Shown here: in pieces, positions 33,838-42,415 of the stretch
How the letters are laid out: every line of letters begins with the position of its first letter
How positions within the stretch are numbered: position 1 is the stretch's first letter
NCBI GenBank assembly: GCA_964431965.1
Contig: CAYSLU010000001.1
Location: 87,521-151,520 of the forward strand
Direction of reading: 5' to 3'
Source: CAYSLU01 sp964431965
Lineage (GTDB): Bacteria; Verrucomicrobiota; Kiritimatiellia; CAIKKV01; CAYSLU01
Length of the DNA: 64,000 nt
Notes under the pieces: model-generated
Seen by the model: the letters and a program-made list of their open reading frames with translations, nothing else
Told to the model about the DNA's origin: nothing
The model's database searches: none
Translations under genes and position numbers: made by a program

Positions 33838-33925
33838 CCGTACATCGGCAGACCTCTCGGCTTGCGCGGGAGGGGCGCGTGCCGGGAGGCTCGTGCCACG
33901 GGCCGGGCTCGTAGCGCCGGCCTGC
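33838..33925 (+). repeat. Degenerate copy of the leader hairpins
   Basis: The sequence between the PIN toxin and the next gene contains TCGGCTTGCGCGGGAGGGGC and GGGAGGCTCGTGCCACGGG, matching the two hairpins of the 28.6-kb leader repeat but with pieces missing. It may serve as a terminator between convergent genes. Confidence 0.45.
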
Positions 33926-33939
33926 GATCGCGTCGGGCC

Positions 33940-36111
33940 TCAGCGCGGCTTCGCCGCTGCGATGGTGTAGGCGCAGCGGACGGGCTCCTTGAGGGGAGCG
34001 GGCTGAGTGGCTCCGTGGCGCAGGTCGATCATGACGTTCCGGCACTTGGCCGTGGTCAGGTAGCGGTCCTGCCAGACACCCGGCGAGAGCTTCACGCTCT
34101 GGGGCTTGTCGAACTTGATCTGGACCGCCCCTGAGAATCGCGTGACCCGGACAGCCTGGACTTCCGCCGTCAGGTTGGTGTCGGCCGCGAGCCACTTGCC
34201 GCCCACCTGCAGCTCGATGCTCACGGCGGCGTTGGTGGTTTCCTTGTCACCCAGATACACGGGGATCGTCTCGTACAACTCGGCGACCGAGTCACGGCCA
34301 TCGCTGCTGATGGCGGTCTCGACGCGCACGGCCTTCTCGTCGATCCGCAGCGTGCGCGCATAGTCGATCCGGCCCGCCAGGCTCTCCTCGGCGGGGGACT
34401 CCACGGCTGGAATCGGGCCGCTGACCTGCGCGGTGAACCCGCCCTTGACGGTCGTGTTGGTGACGACGGGGCTGGCGATGCGGCCGGAGGAGAAGACCTT
34501 GCCGTCCGCCGTGCACCCGGACACGGCATGGATCGGCCACAGCCGCCAGACAGCGTTCGAGTCGAAGCACAGCGTGTTCGTCCCGCGCATGGTGATGGCT
34601 GAGCGCCGGGCGAGCAGCGCCGGGCCGGCCTCCGGCGTCCAGAACGCGGCGAGCTGTCCGCCGCCGAATCCCATCGGGCCCTTGTACTGAGCCATTCCGC
34701 TGCCGGGTGCCGGCTTGCTGACGGGGCCGACGTGCAGAATCGCCGCAAACGTGGGGCGCTTGGCTGAGATGAAGGCGTCGCCCATGGTGACGAGGTACGG
34801 CTCCGGCCGCAGAACCGGAAGCTTCAGCATCGGCGAGTCCTGCTTCTGCAACTCGGCCAGGTGAGCGTACGCGCCCGGACGGTAGAACTCGTAGCCGGGG
34901 TTGACTTCGACCGGGTAGTTGTAGCCGTTGGGGAAGATCCGCCAGTGCCACTTGTAGCCCCGGAGCTCCTCGTTCCGCAGGTAGCGCCCTTCGCCCTTTT
35001 CGTTGTAGCGCTTTCCGTCGGGGAACGTGTACGGCGCGTTCTTGAGGCCATGCAGATGATCGTTGAAGGTCTGAGTTCGGCGGAGCATTGCCCCCGAGAG
35101 ATCGTCCGTCGTGGGGATCCGGGCCAGGCAGAACGCTTCGTCGGTCAGCATGGCGGCGGCCAGGTCGCGCGTGCCGTCCCAGTGCCACTGATCCTCGCAG
35201 GCGGGCGAGCCCAGCCGGCTGTTGAAGGCGCTGGGGCCGGTGATTTTCCCGTCGGGCTCCGGGAGCGTCAGGTGTGCCCGCAGGCGATAAATCCGGTCCA
35301 CCGCTTCCTTCGCGAACGGCCAGTCGGACGCCAGCGCCAGCCAGACGGTCCAGAAGTTGGCCATGCCGCCGAAGCCCGTGTCAAACCCGCCCGCTTCCGT
35401 CCAGTAGCCGGCCGGATTGAAGAAGCGCGGATCCGTGCACACCGTGCGCGCATAGGACTCGGCCTGCTTGGTGAAGTCGGCATCGCCGGTTGCGCGCGCC
35501 ACATACCAGAGCGCGACGGCGGCGCTCATCTCGTAGTCGCACTCCTCGCCCTTGGGGCCGAGGGCGAGAATCTTGCGGCCCAGGCTGAGGAGCCCGCTCT
35601 CGTACGCCTTCTGGACGGCAGGCGGGAGCTCGCCCTTGAACACCGGGTAGGCGCTGCCGGCCGTGATCAGGTGGTAGCCGAGCCAGTCGGACCGCGCGGT
35701 TGCGGCATTCGTCTCGATGTAGCTGTCGACCATCATCAGCTTCACCGAGGCGGTGACGAACGCCCGCATCTTCAGCTCGCGGTTGTCGCGGTAGAGATTG
35801 GCGGGCGAGTCCCACTGGATGAAGGTCGCCATGGATTCCTCCCACACCGGCGGGACGATGATCGCGTTGGTCCGCTCGATCGTGGTCAGCAGGAAGTTGA
35901 GCGAGGGGCAGTTGACCGCGCCGATGCCCCGCTTGCCGCCGACGTGGGGCTGCTGCAGCATCGCCATGATGTGTGTGCGGTACTGGTGCTCCAGGTTCGT
36001 GTCCGCCATGGCGGGCGCCGGCAGCCGGTTGGTGATGCCGTGCTCGAAGTCCTTTTCCGTCAGCGTCGCCATGTGCTGGCGCAGCACGCGCTGGTACTCC
36101 TGGGCCTGCGG
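33940..36111 (-). CDS. Alginate-lyase/heparinase-like protein, N-terminus lost in a gap
   Basis: About 723 residues are visible; the frame runs into the gap at 36112, so the start and any signal peptide are missing. The first ~370 residues are alpha-helical toroid-like (DWLGYHLITAGSAYPVFKGE, YWTEAGGFDTGFGGMANFW, DQWHWDGTRDLAAAMLTDEA). The last ~330 are beta-rich (PMGFGGGQLAAFWTPEAGP, then long strands). This two-part build, with a GFGGG turn before the sandwich, is shared with the protein at 48147-50756 and recalls PL-type lyases, but I cannot name a family or active site. It lies just downstream of PQQ copy B in the same orientation, suggesting an operon. Confidence 0.6.
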   Translation of the reverse strand, partial: PQAQEYQRVLRQHMATLTEKDFEHGITNRLPAPAMADTNLEHQYRTHIMAMLQQPHVGGKRGIGAVNCPSLNFLLTTIERTNAIIVPPVWEESMATFIQWDSPANLYRDNRELKMRAFVTASVKLMMVDSYIETNAATARSDWLGYHLITAGSAYPVFKGELPPAVQKAYESGLLSLGRKILALGPKGEECDYEMSAAVALWYVARATGDADFTKQAESYARTVCTDPRFFNPAGYWTEAGGFDTGFGGMANFWTVWLALASDWPFAKEAVDRIYRLRAHLTLPEPDGKITGPSAFNSRLGSPACEDQWHWDGTRDLAAAMLTDEAFCLARIPTTDDLSGAMLRRTQTFNDHLHGLKNAPYTFPDGKRYNEKGEGRYLRNEELRGYKWHWRIFPNGYNYPVEVNPGYEFYRPGAYAHLAELQKQDSPMLKLPVLRPEPYLVTMGDAFISAKRPTFAAILHVGPVSKPAPGSGMAQYKGPMGFGGGQLAAFWTPEAGPALLARRSAITMRGTNTLCFDSNAVWRLWPIHAVSGCTADGKVFSSGRIASPVVTNTTVKGGFTAQVSGPIPAVESPAEESLAGRIDYARTLRIDEKAVRVETAISSDGRDSVAELYETIPVYLGDKETTNAAVSIELQVGGKWLAADTNLTAEVQAVRVTRFSGAVQIKFDKPQSVKLSPGVWQDRYLTTAKCRNVMIDLRHGATQPAPLKEPVRCAYTIAAAKPR

Positions 36112-36211
36112 NNNNNNNNNNNNNNNNNNNNNNNNNNNNNNNNNNNNNNNNNNNNNNNNNNNNNNNNNNNNNNNNNNNNNNNNNNNNNNNNNNNNNNNNN
36201 NNNNNNNNNNN
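36112..36211. other. Scaffold gap of 100 N
   Basis: A placeholder between PQQ copy B and the lyase-like gene. It hides the start of the latter. The flanks share no sequence. Confidence 0.95.
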
Positions 36212-36214
36212 CCG

Positions 36215-39200
36215 TCAGTCCGTCTCGCTCGGGCGGAAGGCGATGGTGCATTGGATCGCCTGCATGCAGGTGCAGCCCGAGCCGGCTTCCGGCTGCACGA
36301 CGATCCCGCCGGCCGGGATGATGTTGATGAAGCAGCCGGCCCGGATGCCGGGGAACGAGCCGTCGGTCCCGCCGATCACATTCCGCCAGCCGCCGCGGAA
36401 GAACACATAGGCGTCGCAGGCGGACGGCGTGCCGCAGGAACCGCCGTAGCCCCGGGCGATGGCCCAGGGAGCATCTTTGCCGGTTCGCGGGTCCGGCTGC
36501 TGGAGGATCGCGCCGGTCCGCAAGCTGCGGAGATAGGGGCCGGCGAGCAGCATGTCGCGAATGATCATGGGCCGGTTAAGGTTGCCGACCGGCTCCGACC
36601 AGAGCACATGGCCATCGCGCGTCGAGAGCGCCACGGCCCGCCTCATGACGGCATCTTCCGGGGGCTTGTCGTGCTTGTGGTACGACGCGGCCAGCACCAG
36701 GACCCCGTCCTTGCAGAGGGCCTGCAGCTCCGCGAAGCCGGGCGCCTGCCGGGGATCCGGATCGCGATCCCATAGACCGCAACCGGTCAGGTCCTGCTCC
36801 TTCTCCCAGGCCGGCTGGCCGGTCGCGGCGTCCAGGGCGACGACGGTGCGGACGAGCGGTGTTGCGCCGGGCCGCTTGACCACCTGACCGAGGCGGTTGA
36901 TGGTGGTATCGGAATCGCCTGACGGAGCCACCGCGGCGGCGGCCGCGGTCGACTGGCCGCGGTTATCGACGAAGAACAGGCGGCCGTCGGCCATGGCGAT
37001 CGTCGAGTCACGGATCTCCTTCCCGCGGTACACCCAGAGTTTTTTTCCGGACTCGATGTCGAGGGCAAAGACCGCATCGCTGAAGCGCGAGCCGGCGGTT
37101 GTGCCGCCGTACAGCTTGAGCGCCCGGCTCGCGCCGAAGCCGTTCGTGCCCCGATCGCCGCTCTTCGTGCTCCCGAACAGGATGCCGTCCGCGACGGCCA
37201 CATAGCCCCAGGGAGGATGCGACCCGTCGGCCGCCGCCGGGGTCTCATACACGGTCTTCGTTCGGCCGGTCAGGGCATCGAGCGCGTGGCACTGCGAGCC
37301 CGCTACCACGAACAGGCTGTTTGTCGTGCAGGCGAGACTCCCGGAAAAGGCAGGCATGCCCAGGCGGATGGCGCCCGGGATCTCGCGCTCCCAGTACCGG
37401 ACGCCGTTGTAGGCGTCGAACGAAAGCAGAATGCTCTTGTGCTCCGCGAACTTCCATCCCTGGTAGAACACGCGCCCGTTCATGACCAGCGGTGAGACGC
37501 TGCGCTGATGTCGCTCGGGAGCTTCGTCGGCGCCCGGCGCGCCGAACCAGAGAACGCCCAGCGGGCCCTTGACCCGCTGATCGCCCGACGCGCCGGTGTT
37601 GCCGGCATCGGCGTAGCAATGCGTCCACCAGCCGGATCCTTCGAGAACCCCGCGGACCAGCTTCGCCCACGGAGCGCCGCCCGGAAGTACCGCGATGTCG
37701 CGCGTCAAGGCGCCTTCCTTTTCCCAGAGTCTGAGTGCCGCCGCGTCGGACGGGCTTCCCGCCGAGGGAGCGGACACGGACCCCAGCATCAGCACGCCCC
37801 CGCACGGCTTTAGGACGCGCAGCAGTTCGCCGGCGACCGCCGGCTTTTCGCCGGGCCCTCCGATGTGAANNNNNNNNNNNNNNNNNNNNNNNNNNNNNNN
37901 NNNNNNNNNNNNNNNNNNNNNNNNNNNNNNNNNNNNNNNNNNNNNNNNNNNNNNNNNNNNNNNNNNNNNCGGTTCCGCCGGCCATGTTTCGATGGCCGCT
38001 GGCTGCGGAGCGCGCGATGGAGGCGGGTTCCTCGCGAAGCAGTGGATGGCGCCCTGCGTGGTGCTGACGAGGAGACGGCCCCCGGCGACCGCCAGGCCAG
38101 CGGCCTCGCCCTTGACGCTGGCTTTCCAGAGTTCCTTGCCGTCGCGTGCATCCAACAGGACCACCTCATCCCTGCAACCGGCCACCAGCCGATCGCCGGC
38201 CAGAATCATGGATACCAGGCCCGGGTGTCTGTACGTCCAGCGGGTGCTGTCCGTCTTGAGCGGTGTATCCTTCCGGGGCGCCGCGTCACGGGCCGCCCGG
38301 TCAACCGCCGTCACCTGATCGCAGTTCGTGCCGTCGAGCCGGGCACCGGCGAGCGGAAGGGGTTTCCCGACCAGCGTGTAATAGGTGTCCGGCGTGGCGA
38401 TGAGTCTCCGAACGGGGGTCCATTGGGACAGGGGCTCGCCCGTTTCCGTATCGTAGGCGTACAGGGTGTTCTGCGTTCCGGCATGGAGCACCTTGTCCAC
38501 CACTACGGCGTACACGCCGCCGGATCGCTTGTCTTGCGCCTTCAGGGTGTAGGGGATGTTCCCGCTTTCGCCGTCCAGGACGGTGGGCATCACGCGGCCG
38601 CCCGGCACGACGAGGCCGCGGCTGCACCACAGCAGATAGCCCTGGGGTGAGATGTCGCGCCAGCGCCACCACTTCGTGGAGTTGTCCTTCCAGGCGATCG
38701 GTTCTCCCGTCTCGGCGTTTACGGAGAGGATGGGGGTCGAGTTGGACGGGCAGTGGTGGGGAAAGATGCCGGAGCCGAAATACGCGCGGTTGCCATCGAT
38801 CAGCACGCCGGTGCGGACCGGCCACAGCGAGATGATCCGTCCGTTGCCGATCACGCGCTCGGACTCGGGCGCGGCCTTGCATTCCCAGATCAGCCGGCCG
38901 TCGTCGGCCGCCAGGCAATAGACGGTGCCGTCGTCGGATCCGACATAGACGCGGCCCCGGTCGATCGTGGGAGCGAGGCGGACCGGTCCGCGGGTGAAGA
39001 ACCGCCACCGCACGGCGCCGGAGGCGGCGTCGAGCGCGTAGACCTGATCGTCAACCGACGAGCCGAAATACACGTTGCTTCCGTCCGAGACCGCGTAAAG
39101 GGCGTCGTCGAACTTGGACTTGGGCAGCTCGTTGAAGTCGGGCTGCGGATCCGGCCACGCCGGCTGGACCGGCGCCGGTGCGTTGTAGACCCACTGCTCC

Positions 39201-39376
39201 TTCAGCGGCAGCTCCAGTCGCTCCGCCGTCACCCCGCTGCGGGCGTTGTCGTGCATGTACGTCGGCCAGTCGCCCGCGGCGGCCGCCCACGAAAGAGAGG
39301 CGAGGGCCGCCGCCACGACGCCCAGCCGGCCGGGGCACAGCCCGAAGCGTCCTGCGCTGTATGGGCGGCCGCTCAT
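36215..39376 (-). CDS. PQQ propeller / Rossmann / PQQ propeller protein, copy B (with gap)
   Basis: About 1050 residues as written. The signal peptide (LGVVAAALASLSWAAAAG) is followed by DWPTYMHDNARSGVT and ERLELPLKEQW. PQQ blades include VYFGSSVDDQVYALDAASGA, VYVGSDDGTVYCLAADDGRL and LLDARDGKELW. A 100-N gap (37870-37969) falls where copies A and D carry the Rossmann domain; only its end (GELLRVLKPCGGVLMLGSV) is left, so roughly 100 residues are missing. The second propeller ends GCFINIIPAGGIVVQPEAGS then GCTCMQAIQCTIAFRP. The ATG at 39376 overlaps the stop of the SGNH gene (ATGA), so the two are coupled. Function unknown, probably extracytoplasmic. Confidence 0.75.
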   Translation of the reverse strand: MSGRPYSAGRFGLCPGRLGVVAAALASLSWAAAAGDWPTYMHDNARSGVTAERLELPLKEQWVYNAPAPVQPAWPDPQPDFNELPKSKFDDALYAVSDGSNVYFGSSVDDQVYALDAASGAVRWRFFTRGPVRLAPTIDRGRVYVGSDDGTVYCLAADDGRLIWECKAAPESERVIGNGRIISLWPVRTGVLIDGNRAYFGSGIFPHHCPSNSTPILSVNAETGEPIAWKDNSTKWWRWRDISPQGYLLWCSRGLVVPGGRVMPTVLDGESGNIPYTLKAQDKRSGGVYAVVVDKVLHAGTQNTLYAYDTETGEPLSQWTPVRRLIATPDTYYTLVGKPLPLAGARLDGTNCDQVTAVDRAARDAAPRKDTPLKTDSTRWTYRHPGLVSMILAGDRLVAGCRDEVVLLDARDGKELWKASVKGEAAGLAVAGGRLLVSTTQGAIHCFARNPPPSRAPQPAAIETWPAEPXXXXXXXXXXXXXXXXXXXXXXXXXXXXXXXXXXHIGGPGEKPAVAGELLRVLKPCGGVLMLGSVSAPSAGSPSDAAALRLWEKEGALTRDIAVLPGGAPWAKLVRGVLEGSGWWTHCYADAGNTGASGDQRVKGPLGVLWFGAPGADEAPERHQRSVSPLVMNGRVFYQGWKFAEHKSILLSFDAYNGVRYWEREIPGAIRLGMPAFSGSLACTTNSLFVVAGSQCHALDALTGRTKTVYETPAAADGSHPPWGYVAVADGILFGSTKSGDRGTNGFGASRALKLYGGTTAGSRFSDAVFALDIESGKKLWVYRGKEIRDSTIAMADGRLFFVDNRGQSTAAAAAVAPSGDSDTTINRLGQVVKRPGATPLVRTVVALDAATGQPAWEKEQDLTGCGLWDRDPDPRQAPGFAELQALCKDGVLVLAASYHKHDKPPEDAVMRRAVALSTRDGHVLWSEPVGNLNRPMIIRDMLLAGPYLRSLRTGAILQQPDPRTGKDAPWAIARGYGGSCGTPSACDAYVFFRGGWRNVIGGTDGSFPGIRAGCFINIIPAGGIVVQPEAGSGCTCMQAIQCTIAFRPSETD
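37870..37969. other. Scaffold gap of 100 N
   Basis: A placeholder inside PQQ copy B, replacing most of the Rossmann domain. The flanks share no sequence. From the length in copy A the true missing piece is probably ~300-350 bases. Confidence 0.9.
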
Positions 39377-40065
39377 CGCTGCCCGTCTTCCCGGCACTGC
39401 TCCCAGGCCGCCTGCTGCATCCCGGCCGCTTCCTCGGGGCTGATGGCGATTCCCGGCCCGATGTGCGCGAACGCGCCGGTCAGCCCGGCGGGGTTGCGGC
39501 CGGTGATGGTTGCGTAGAGGAGGCATGCGTAGATGTAGGAGCCCTTCTGGCCGGGGTGGCCCCGGTCCGCGGCGTACAGGTCGAAGACCCGCTCGTCGGA
39601 CGGGTCGGGCCCGAGATACCTGAGCCACGCATAGCCGGCGGCGGCCACGCGGATGCCCTTCCGCCGGCCAAACGCGATCTGCATGTCGTTCAGGGCCAGC
39701 GTCGAGTCGGGGAAGCGGTACGCCGCGGTGCTGGAGTAGTGCGGGGTTACGCTGGCGGTCGCGAACAGGATCGGCGTGGCGCCAGCTTGGCGGATCGCCT
39801 CATCGAACAGCGTCGCGTGAGCCTCGAAGCTTTCGCGGCCGGCGGCGTAGATCTCCTGGATGACCACGTGGTCCCACTGACCGGTGGCGATCATGCTCCG
39901 CGCGGGGCCGGAGTCCCAGTGCGTCTTGAGCGAGGAGCCGCCGATCAGGGCCTGCCCGACTTCGATGCGCGGATGATCCGCCGGAGCCGACTCGGACATC
40001 GCCCCGACCATCTGCGGCACCCCGCACACCATCATCTGGCTGTTTCCGACGAACAAGGCTTTCAC
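39373..40065 (-). CDS. SGNH-hydrolase-like protein (DUF4886-like)
   Basis: A 230-residue protein starting VKALFVGNSQMMVCGVPQMV, the block I of DUF4886-type SGNH proteins (GNS in place of GDS). The middle WDHVVIQEIYAAGRESFEAH and ATPILFATASVTP match the second and third blocks, and YAADRGHPGQKGSYIYACLL gives the final Asp/His block (DRGHPG). It has no signal peptide of its own. The GTG at 40065 follows GGGAGG and is the likely start, although the frame continues upstream into a relic of a PQQ gene. It is probably a deacylase or esterase for decorated glycans. It is coupled to PQQ copy B. Confidence 0.75.
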   Translation of the reverse strand: MKALFVGNSQMMVCGVPQMVGAMSESAPADHPRIEVGQALIGGSSLKTHWDSGPARSMIATGQWDHVVIQEIYAAGRESFEAHATLFDEAIRQAGATPILFATASVTPHYSSTAAYRFPDSTLALNDMQIAFGRRKGIRVAAAGYAWLRYLGPDPSDERVFDLYAADRGHPGQKGSYIYACLLYATITGRNPAGLTGAFAHIGPGIAISPEEAAGMQQAAWEQCREDGQR

Positions 40066-40164
40066 GTGCTCCCTCCCGTACGACGACCCGGTCGGCATCA
40101 GGCACAGGCATCCAGACACCATCTTAGAATGCTTCAGCGCGCATTGCGGCAGTCGAAGGCGGCC

Positions 40165-40335
40165 AGCAAGGCCCTCGGGCGCGCGATACGTCCACTGCTC
40201 CTTCAGGGGCAGCTCCAAGCGATCCGCTGTCACGCCGCTCCGGGCGTTGTCGTGCATGTAGGTGGGCCAGTCCTCGGCCTGTGCAAGCGCGGTCGCCGCC
40301 GGCAGGAGTGCCAGCGAAAGACCGCACGCGCGGCT
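40165..40335 (-). pseudogene. Head relic of a PQQ propeller gene (copy C)
   Basis: On the minus strand, in frame with the SGNH gene, lie a signal peptide (GLSLALLPAATALAQ) and AEDWPTYMHDNARSGVTADR, then LELPLKEQWTYRAP, matching the first ~50 residues of copies A and B. The homology stops there. The rest of the ~1000-residue gene is missing, and a two-hairpin repeat occupies the 5' side. If translated through, it would give a signal peptide and short head fused to the SGNH domain. Confidence 0.7.
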
Positions 40336-40355
40336 GTGAAAGAACCGGAGGAAGA

Positions 40356-40440
40356 CGGTCGGGACAGAGCCCGACCCTCCAGGACCCACTCGCAACGATC
40401 GTCTGCTTGGCATTGGAGGGACGACCTCCGTGTCGTCCGC
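40356..40440 (-). repeat. Two-hairpin intergenic repeat, copy 5 (reverse orientation)
   Basis: CGGTCGGGACAGAGCCCGAC then CCTCCA, ~32 bases, then TGGAGGGACGACCTCCGTGT followed by CGTCCGC. It is the reverse complement arrangement of copies 1, 3 and 4, inserted between the SGNH/PQQ relic and the next SGNH gene. Confidence 0.75.
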
Positions 40441-40485
40441 TGGTCGTGCCGTGCTGGTCGCTGCTCACCTCTAAGGTCTTGTCCG

Positions 40486-41697
40486 CTAGTTCACCAGGAA
40501 ATGGACAATGCGTATGGCGGTCCCGAGGCCCTTGGGATTGTGGCCCGCGGCCGGGCGGAGCGACAGCACGTGCCGGCCGTCGGGCAGATCACCGTCGAGC
40601 ACGACGGCCCACGGCAGATGCAAGGCATGGCTCCAGTAGGTGTAGAGATCGCGCGAACGCCACGGGCCGCCGTCGATGCTGTACTCCGCGATCCCGGCAT
40701 CCGGGCCTGATGCCACGAAGATGCCGACGGTCGTGCCTTCAAATGCGAGCGTCAGCGTGGCCCCCGGCTGCTCCGACACGAGCGTCGGAACGCCGACAAA
40801 GCCGCCGCGGGTCGCGATGCCATCCGTTGGCTTCCAGGCGGGATCGAGTCGCCAGCCGTCGCCGGGCGTGGCTTCCTTCACGGGGACGAGCTGCGCGCGG
40901 AAGTAGCTTCGGGTGTCGAGTGGCTCGGCCGGAAGCACGTGCGGCGTGACGCGGGCTTCAGCCGTCAACGACCCGCTCCAGGTGGTGTCGAACAGGCGGC
41001 CGATTCCCTTGGCGTAGAGTTCATGTCCGAAGGCGTGGGGATGCACGCCGCCGAACTGGGCCCACGTGAATTCGCCGGCTGCGGCACCGCGGGCCAGCTC
41101 GCGGGCCATGTCGATTGACGGCAGGCCGTAGTGAGCGGCTACCCGCTCGTGGTTGAAGACCGCTGGGGGCGTCTTTCCGGCGCCGTACATCGCGACCGTC
41201 GCCGGGTCGACGAAATACAGCACGACGATATCGAGGTTGGAGTTGATCGTTCGGGCGCGCCGGGCGATCCCTTCCATGGCGCGGACCTGTTCGATATCCG
41301 TGAAGCCGTTGATCTGATCGTTGACGGCGGCGTCAACGAACAGGAGATCCACGGGGTCCCGGCGGAAGACGTCGCGCTCGAGACGGAACGCACCCGGGGT
41401 CGATCCGAGGGAGGGGATGCCCGCGTTGACGAAGTCGAACCGGGCATCCGGGAACCGCTCGCGCAGCGAAGCGCAGACGAGATCGCGCCACCCCGGCGAG
41501 GCGGTGATCGATCCGCCGAGGAACACAACGCGACCGGCGCGCTCGCGCTCAAACCGTATGCGGGCATTAGCCAGGCCATCGCGCAACACGAGGAATGGGG
41601 GAGTGTCTGTCGTCATAGCGCCTTCTGCTGACCGAAGATGACACGCGCCGGTCGCGAGCAGAACGCAGGCGAGTCTGCGCCACGGAGTGGCCTTCAT
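40486..41697 (-). CDS. Exported SGNH/GDSL hydrolase with C-terminal beta domain
   Basis: A 403-residue protein. It has an N-terminal signal-like stretch (RRLACVLLATGACHLRSAEG). The SGNH blocks are clear: VVFLGGSITASPGWRD (Ser, block I, ~residue 60), VNAGIPSLGSTPGAFR (Gly, block II), LFVDAAVNDQ (Asn, block III) and FGGVHPHAFGHELYA (Asp replaced by Gly-Val before His, block V His). The last ~120 residues form a beta-sandwich (TLTLAFEGTTVGIFVASGPD, SIDGGPWRSRDLYTYW), as in carbohydrate-esterase-like SGNH proteins. It probably removes acetyl or other ester groups from polysaccharides outside the cell. It stands alone between a repeat and a VapBC module. Confidence 0.82.
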   Translation of the reverse strand: MKATPWRRLACVLLATGACHLRSAEGAMTTDTPPFLVLRDGLANARIRFERERAGRVVFLGGSITASPGWRDLVCASLRERFPDARFDFVNAGIPSLGSTPGAFRLERDVFRRDPVDLLFVDAAVNDQINGFTDIEQVRAMEGIARRARTINSNLDIVVLYFVDPATVAMYGAGKTPPAVFNHERVAAHYGLPSIDMARELARGAAAGEFTWAQFGGVHPHAFGHELYAKGIGRLFDTTWSGSLTAEARVTPHVLPAEPLDTRSYFRAQLVPVKEATPGDGWRLDPAWKPTDGIATRGGFVGVPTLVSEQPGATLTLAFEGTTVGIFVASGPDAGIAEYSIDGGPWRSRDLYTYWSHALHLPWAVVLDGDLPDGRHVLSLRPAAGHNPKGLGTAIRIVHFLVN

Positions 41698-41735
41698 ACG
41701 TTGGATTGCGATTGTCGCGCTCGCCCCTGTTTCGA

Positions 41736-42146
41736 TCAGGGCTGTCCCCGACGGTCGAGAATGCCAACCTTCAGCGGCGCGACGCGGGCGATCTGCTCGA
41801 AGTGCCGGTCAAAGGTCACAATCTCCGCCTGGTGGTCGATGCACGTCTGGGCGATGAGCAAGTCCATCGACGGAACCTGAAATCCACGTTCAGCGCAAGC
41901 CTGGCCAATCCGGACGGCATCGCCCCAGAGCGTGGGTCGAGTCGGTAGCCGCGGGTACGTGTCGAACACGGCGGAGATCCTGACGCGCTGCGACAGCGGC
42001 GCAGCTCGGAGGGTTTCGAAGAGCACAGGCTCAGTCAGGGCTACGTTTTCCGCGGCGACTACGTCCTCGATGACGGTCCTGATCTCCGCCGCTGTCTTGC
42101 GTCGAAAGTAATCGATCCACACGGATGAGTCGACCACCACCATCAT
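41736..42146 (-). CDS. vapC: VapC PIN-domain toxin
   Basis: A 136-residue PIN ribonuclease with all four acidic positions visible: Asp in VVVDSSVWIDYF (~residue 6), Glu in LTEPVLFETL (~39-44), Asp in QVPSMDLLIAQTC (~95) and Asp in IVTFDRHFEQIA (~114). SSVWIDYF is typical of tRNA-cleaving VapC proteins. The ATG at 42146 overlaps the antitoxin stop by four bases. It is likely a Mg2+-dependent RNase held in check by the cognate VapB. Confidence 0.92.
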   Translation of the reverse strand: MMVVVDSSVWIDYFRRKTAAEIRTVIEDVVAAENVALTEPVLFETLRAAPLSQRVRISAVFDTYPRLPTRPTLWGDAVRIGQACAERGFQVPSMDLLIAQTCIDHQAEIVTFDRHFEQIARVAPLKVGILDRRGQP

Positions 42147-42355
42147 CGGGCCTCACAGTCCTTGCGGAGCTCGCGCCAGTCCGGCAGATCCACCGACCAC
42201 TCGCCGGAGGTGACCTTCTTGAGAAGCTCCCGACGCCTCCTGAGCAGAGCGGCCTCTAGTACGAGCTTGCGGATCGCTGGGCCCTTCTTCTTTTCTCCAG
42301 CGTATCGACAGATATCGCGGATGGCAGAATCAGGCAATTCGACTGTCACTTTCAT
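42143..42355 (-). CDS. vapB: VapB-type antitoxin
   Basis: A 70-residue protein starting MKVTVELPDSAIRDICRYAG, an RHH-like strand and helix, followed by a basic helix (GPAIRKLVLEAALLRRRREL) and the acidic/aromatic tail WSVDLPDWRELRKD used to occlude VapC. Start and length fit VapB antitoxins. A promoter lies immediately upstream (42362-42390) with six bases between the -10 box and the ATG and no ribosome site, so translation of a leaderless message is likely. Confidence 0.85.
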   Translation of the reverse strand: MKVTVELPDSAIRDICRYAGEKKKGPAIRKLVLEAALLRRRRELLKKVTSGEWSVDLPDWRELRKDCEAR

Positions 42356-42361
42356 ATTGTC

Positions 42362-42390
42362 AGCCTACCAGAATAGGACTTCCGTCTCAA
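42362..42390 (-). promoter_or_regulatory. Promoter of vapBC
   Basis: On the minus strand TTGAGA (42390-42385), a 17-base spacer and TAGGCT (42367-42362), ending six bases before the vapB ATG. The -10 box is the same as that at 5563-5568. Confidence 0.55.
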
Positions 42391-42415
42391 GGGTGAGCTC
42401 GCCCTTCCGATCATC

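Noticed and set aside
34861..36321. A 486-residue + strand open frame crossing the gap
   Set aside because: It is antisense to the lyase-like gene and passes through N bases; there is no motif support.
40066..40164. The short SGCLCLMP-containing stretch between the PQQ head relic and the SGNH gene as a PQQ tail
   Set aside because: It has a Cys-x-Cys but none of the neighbouring conserved residues of the family end, so the resemblance is too weak.
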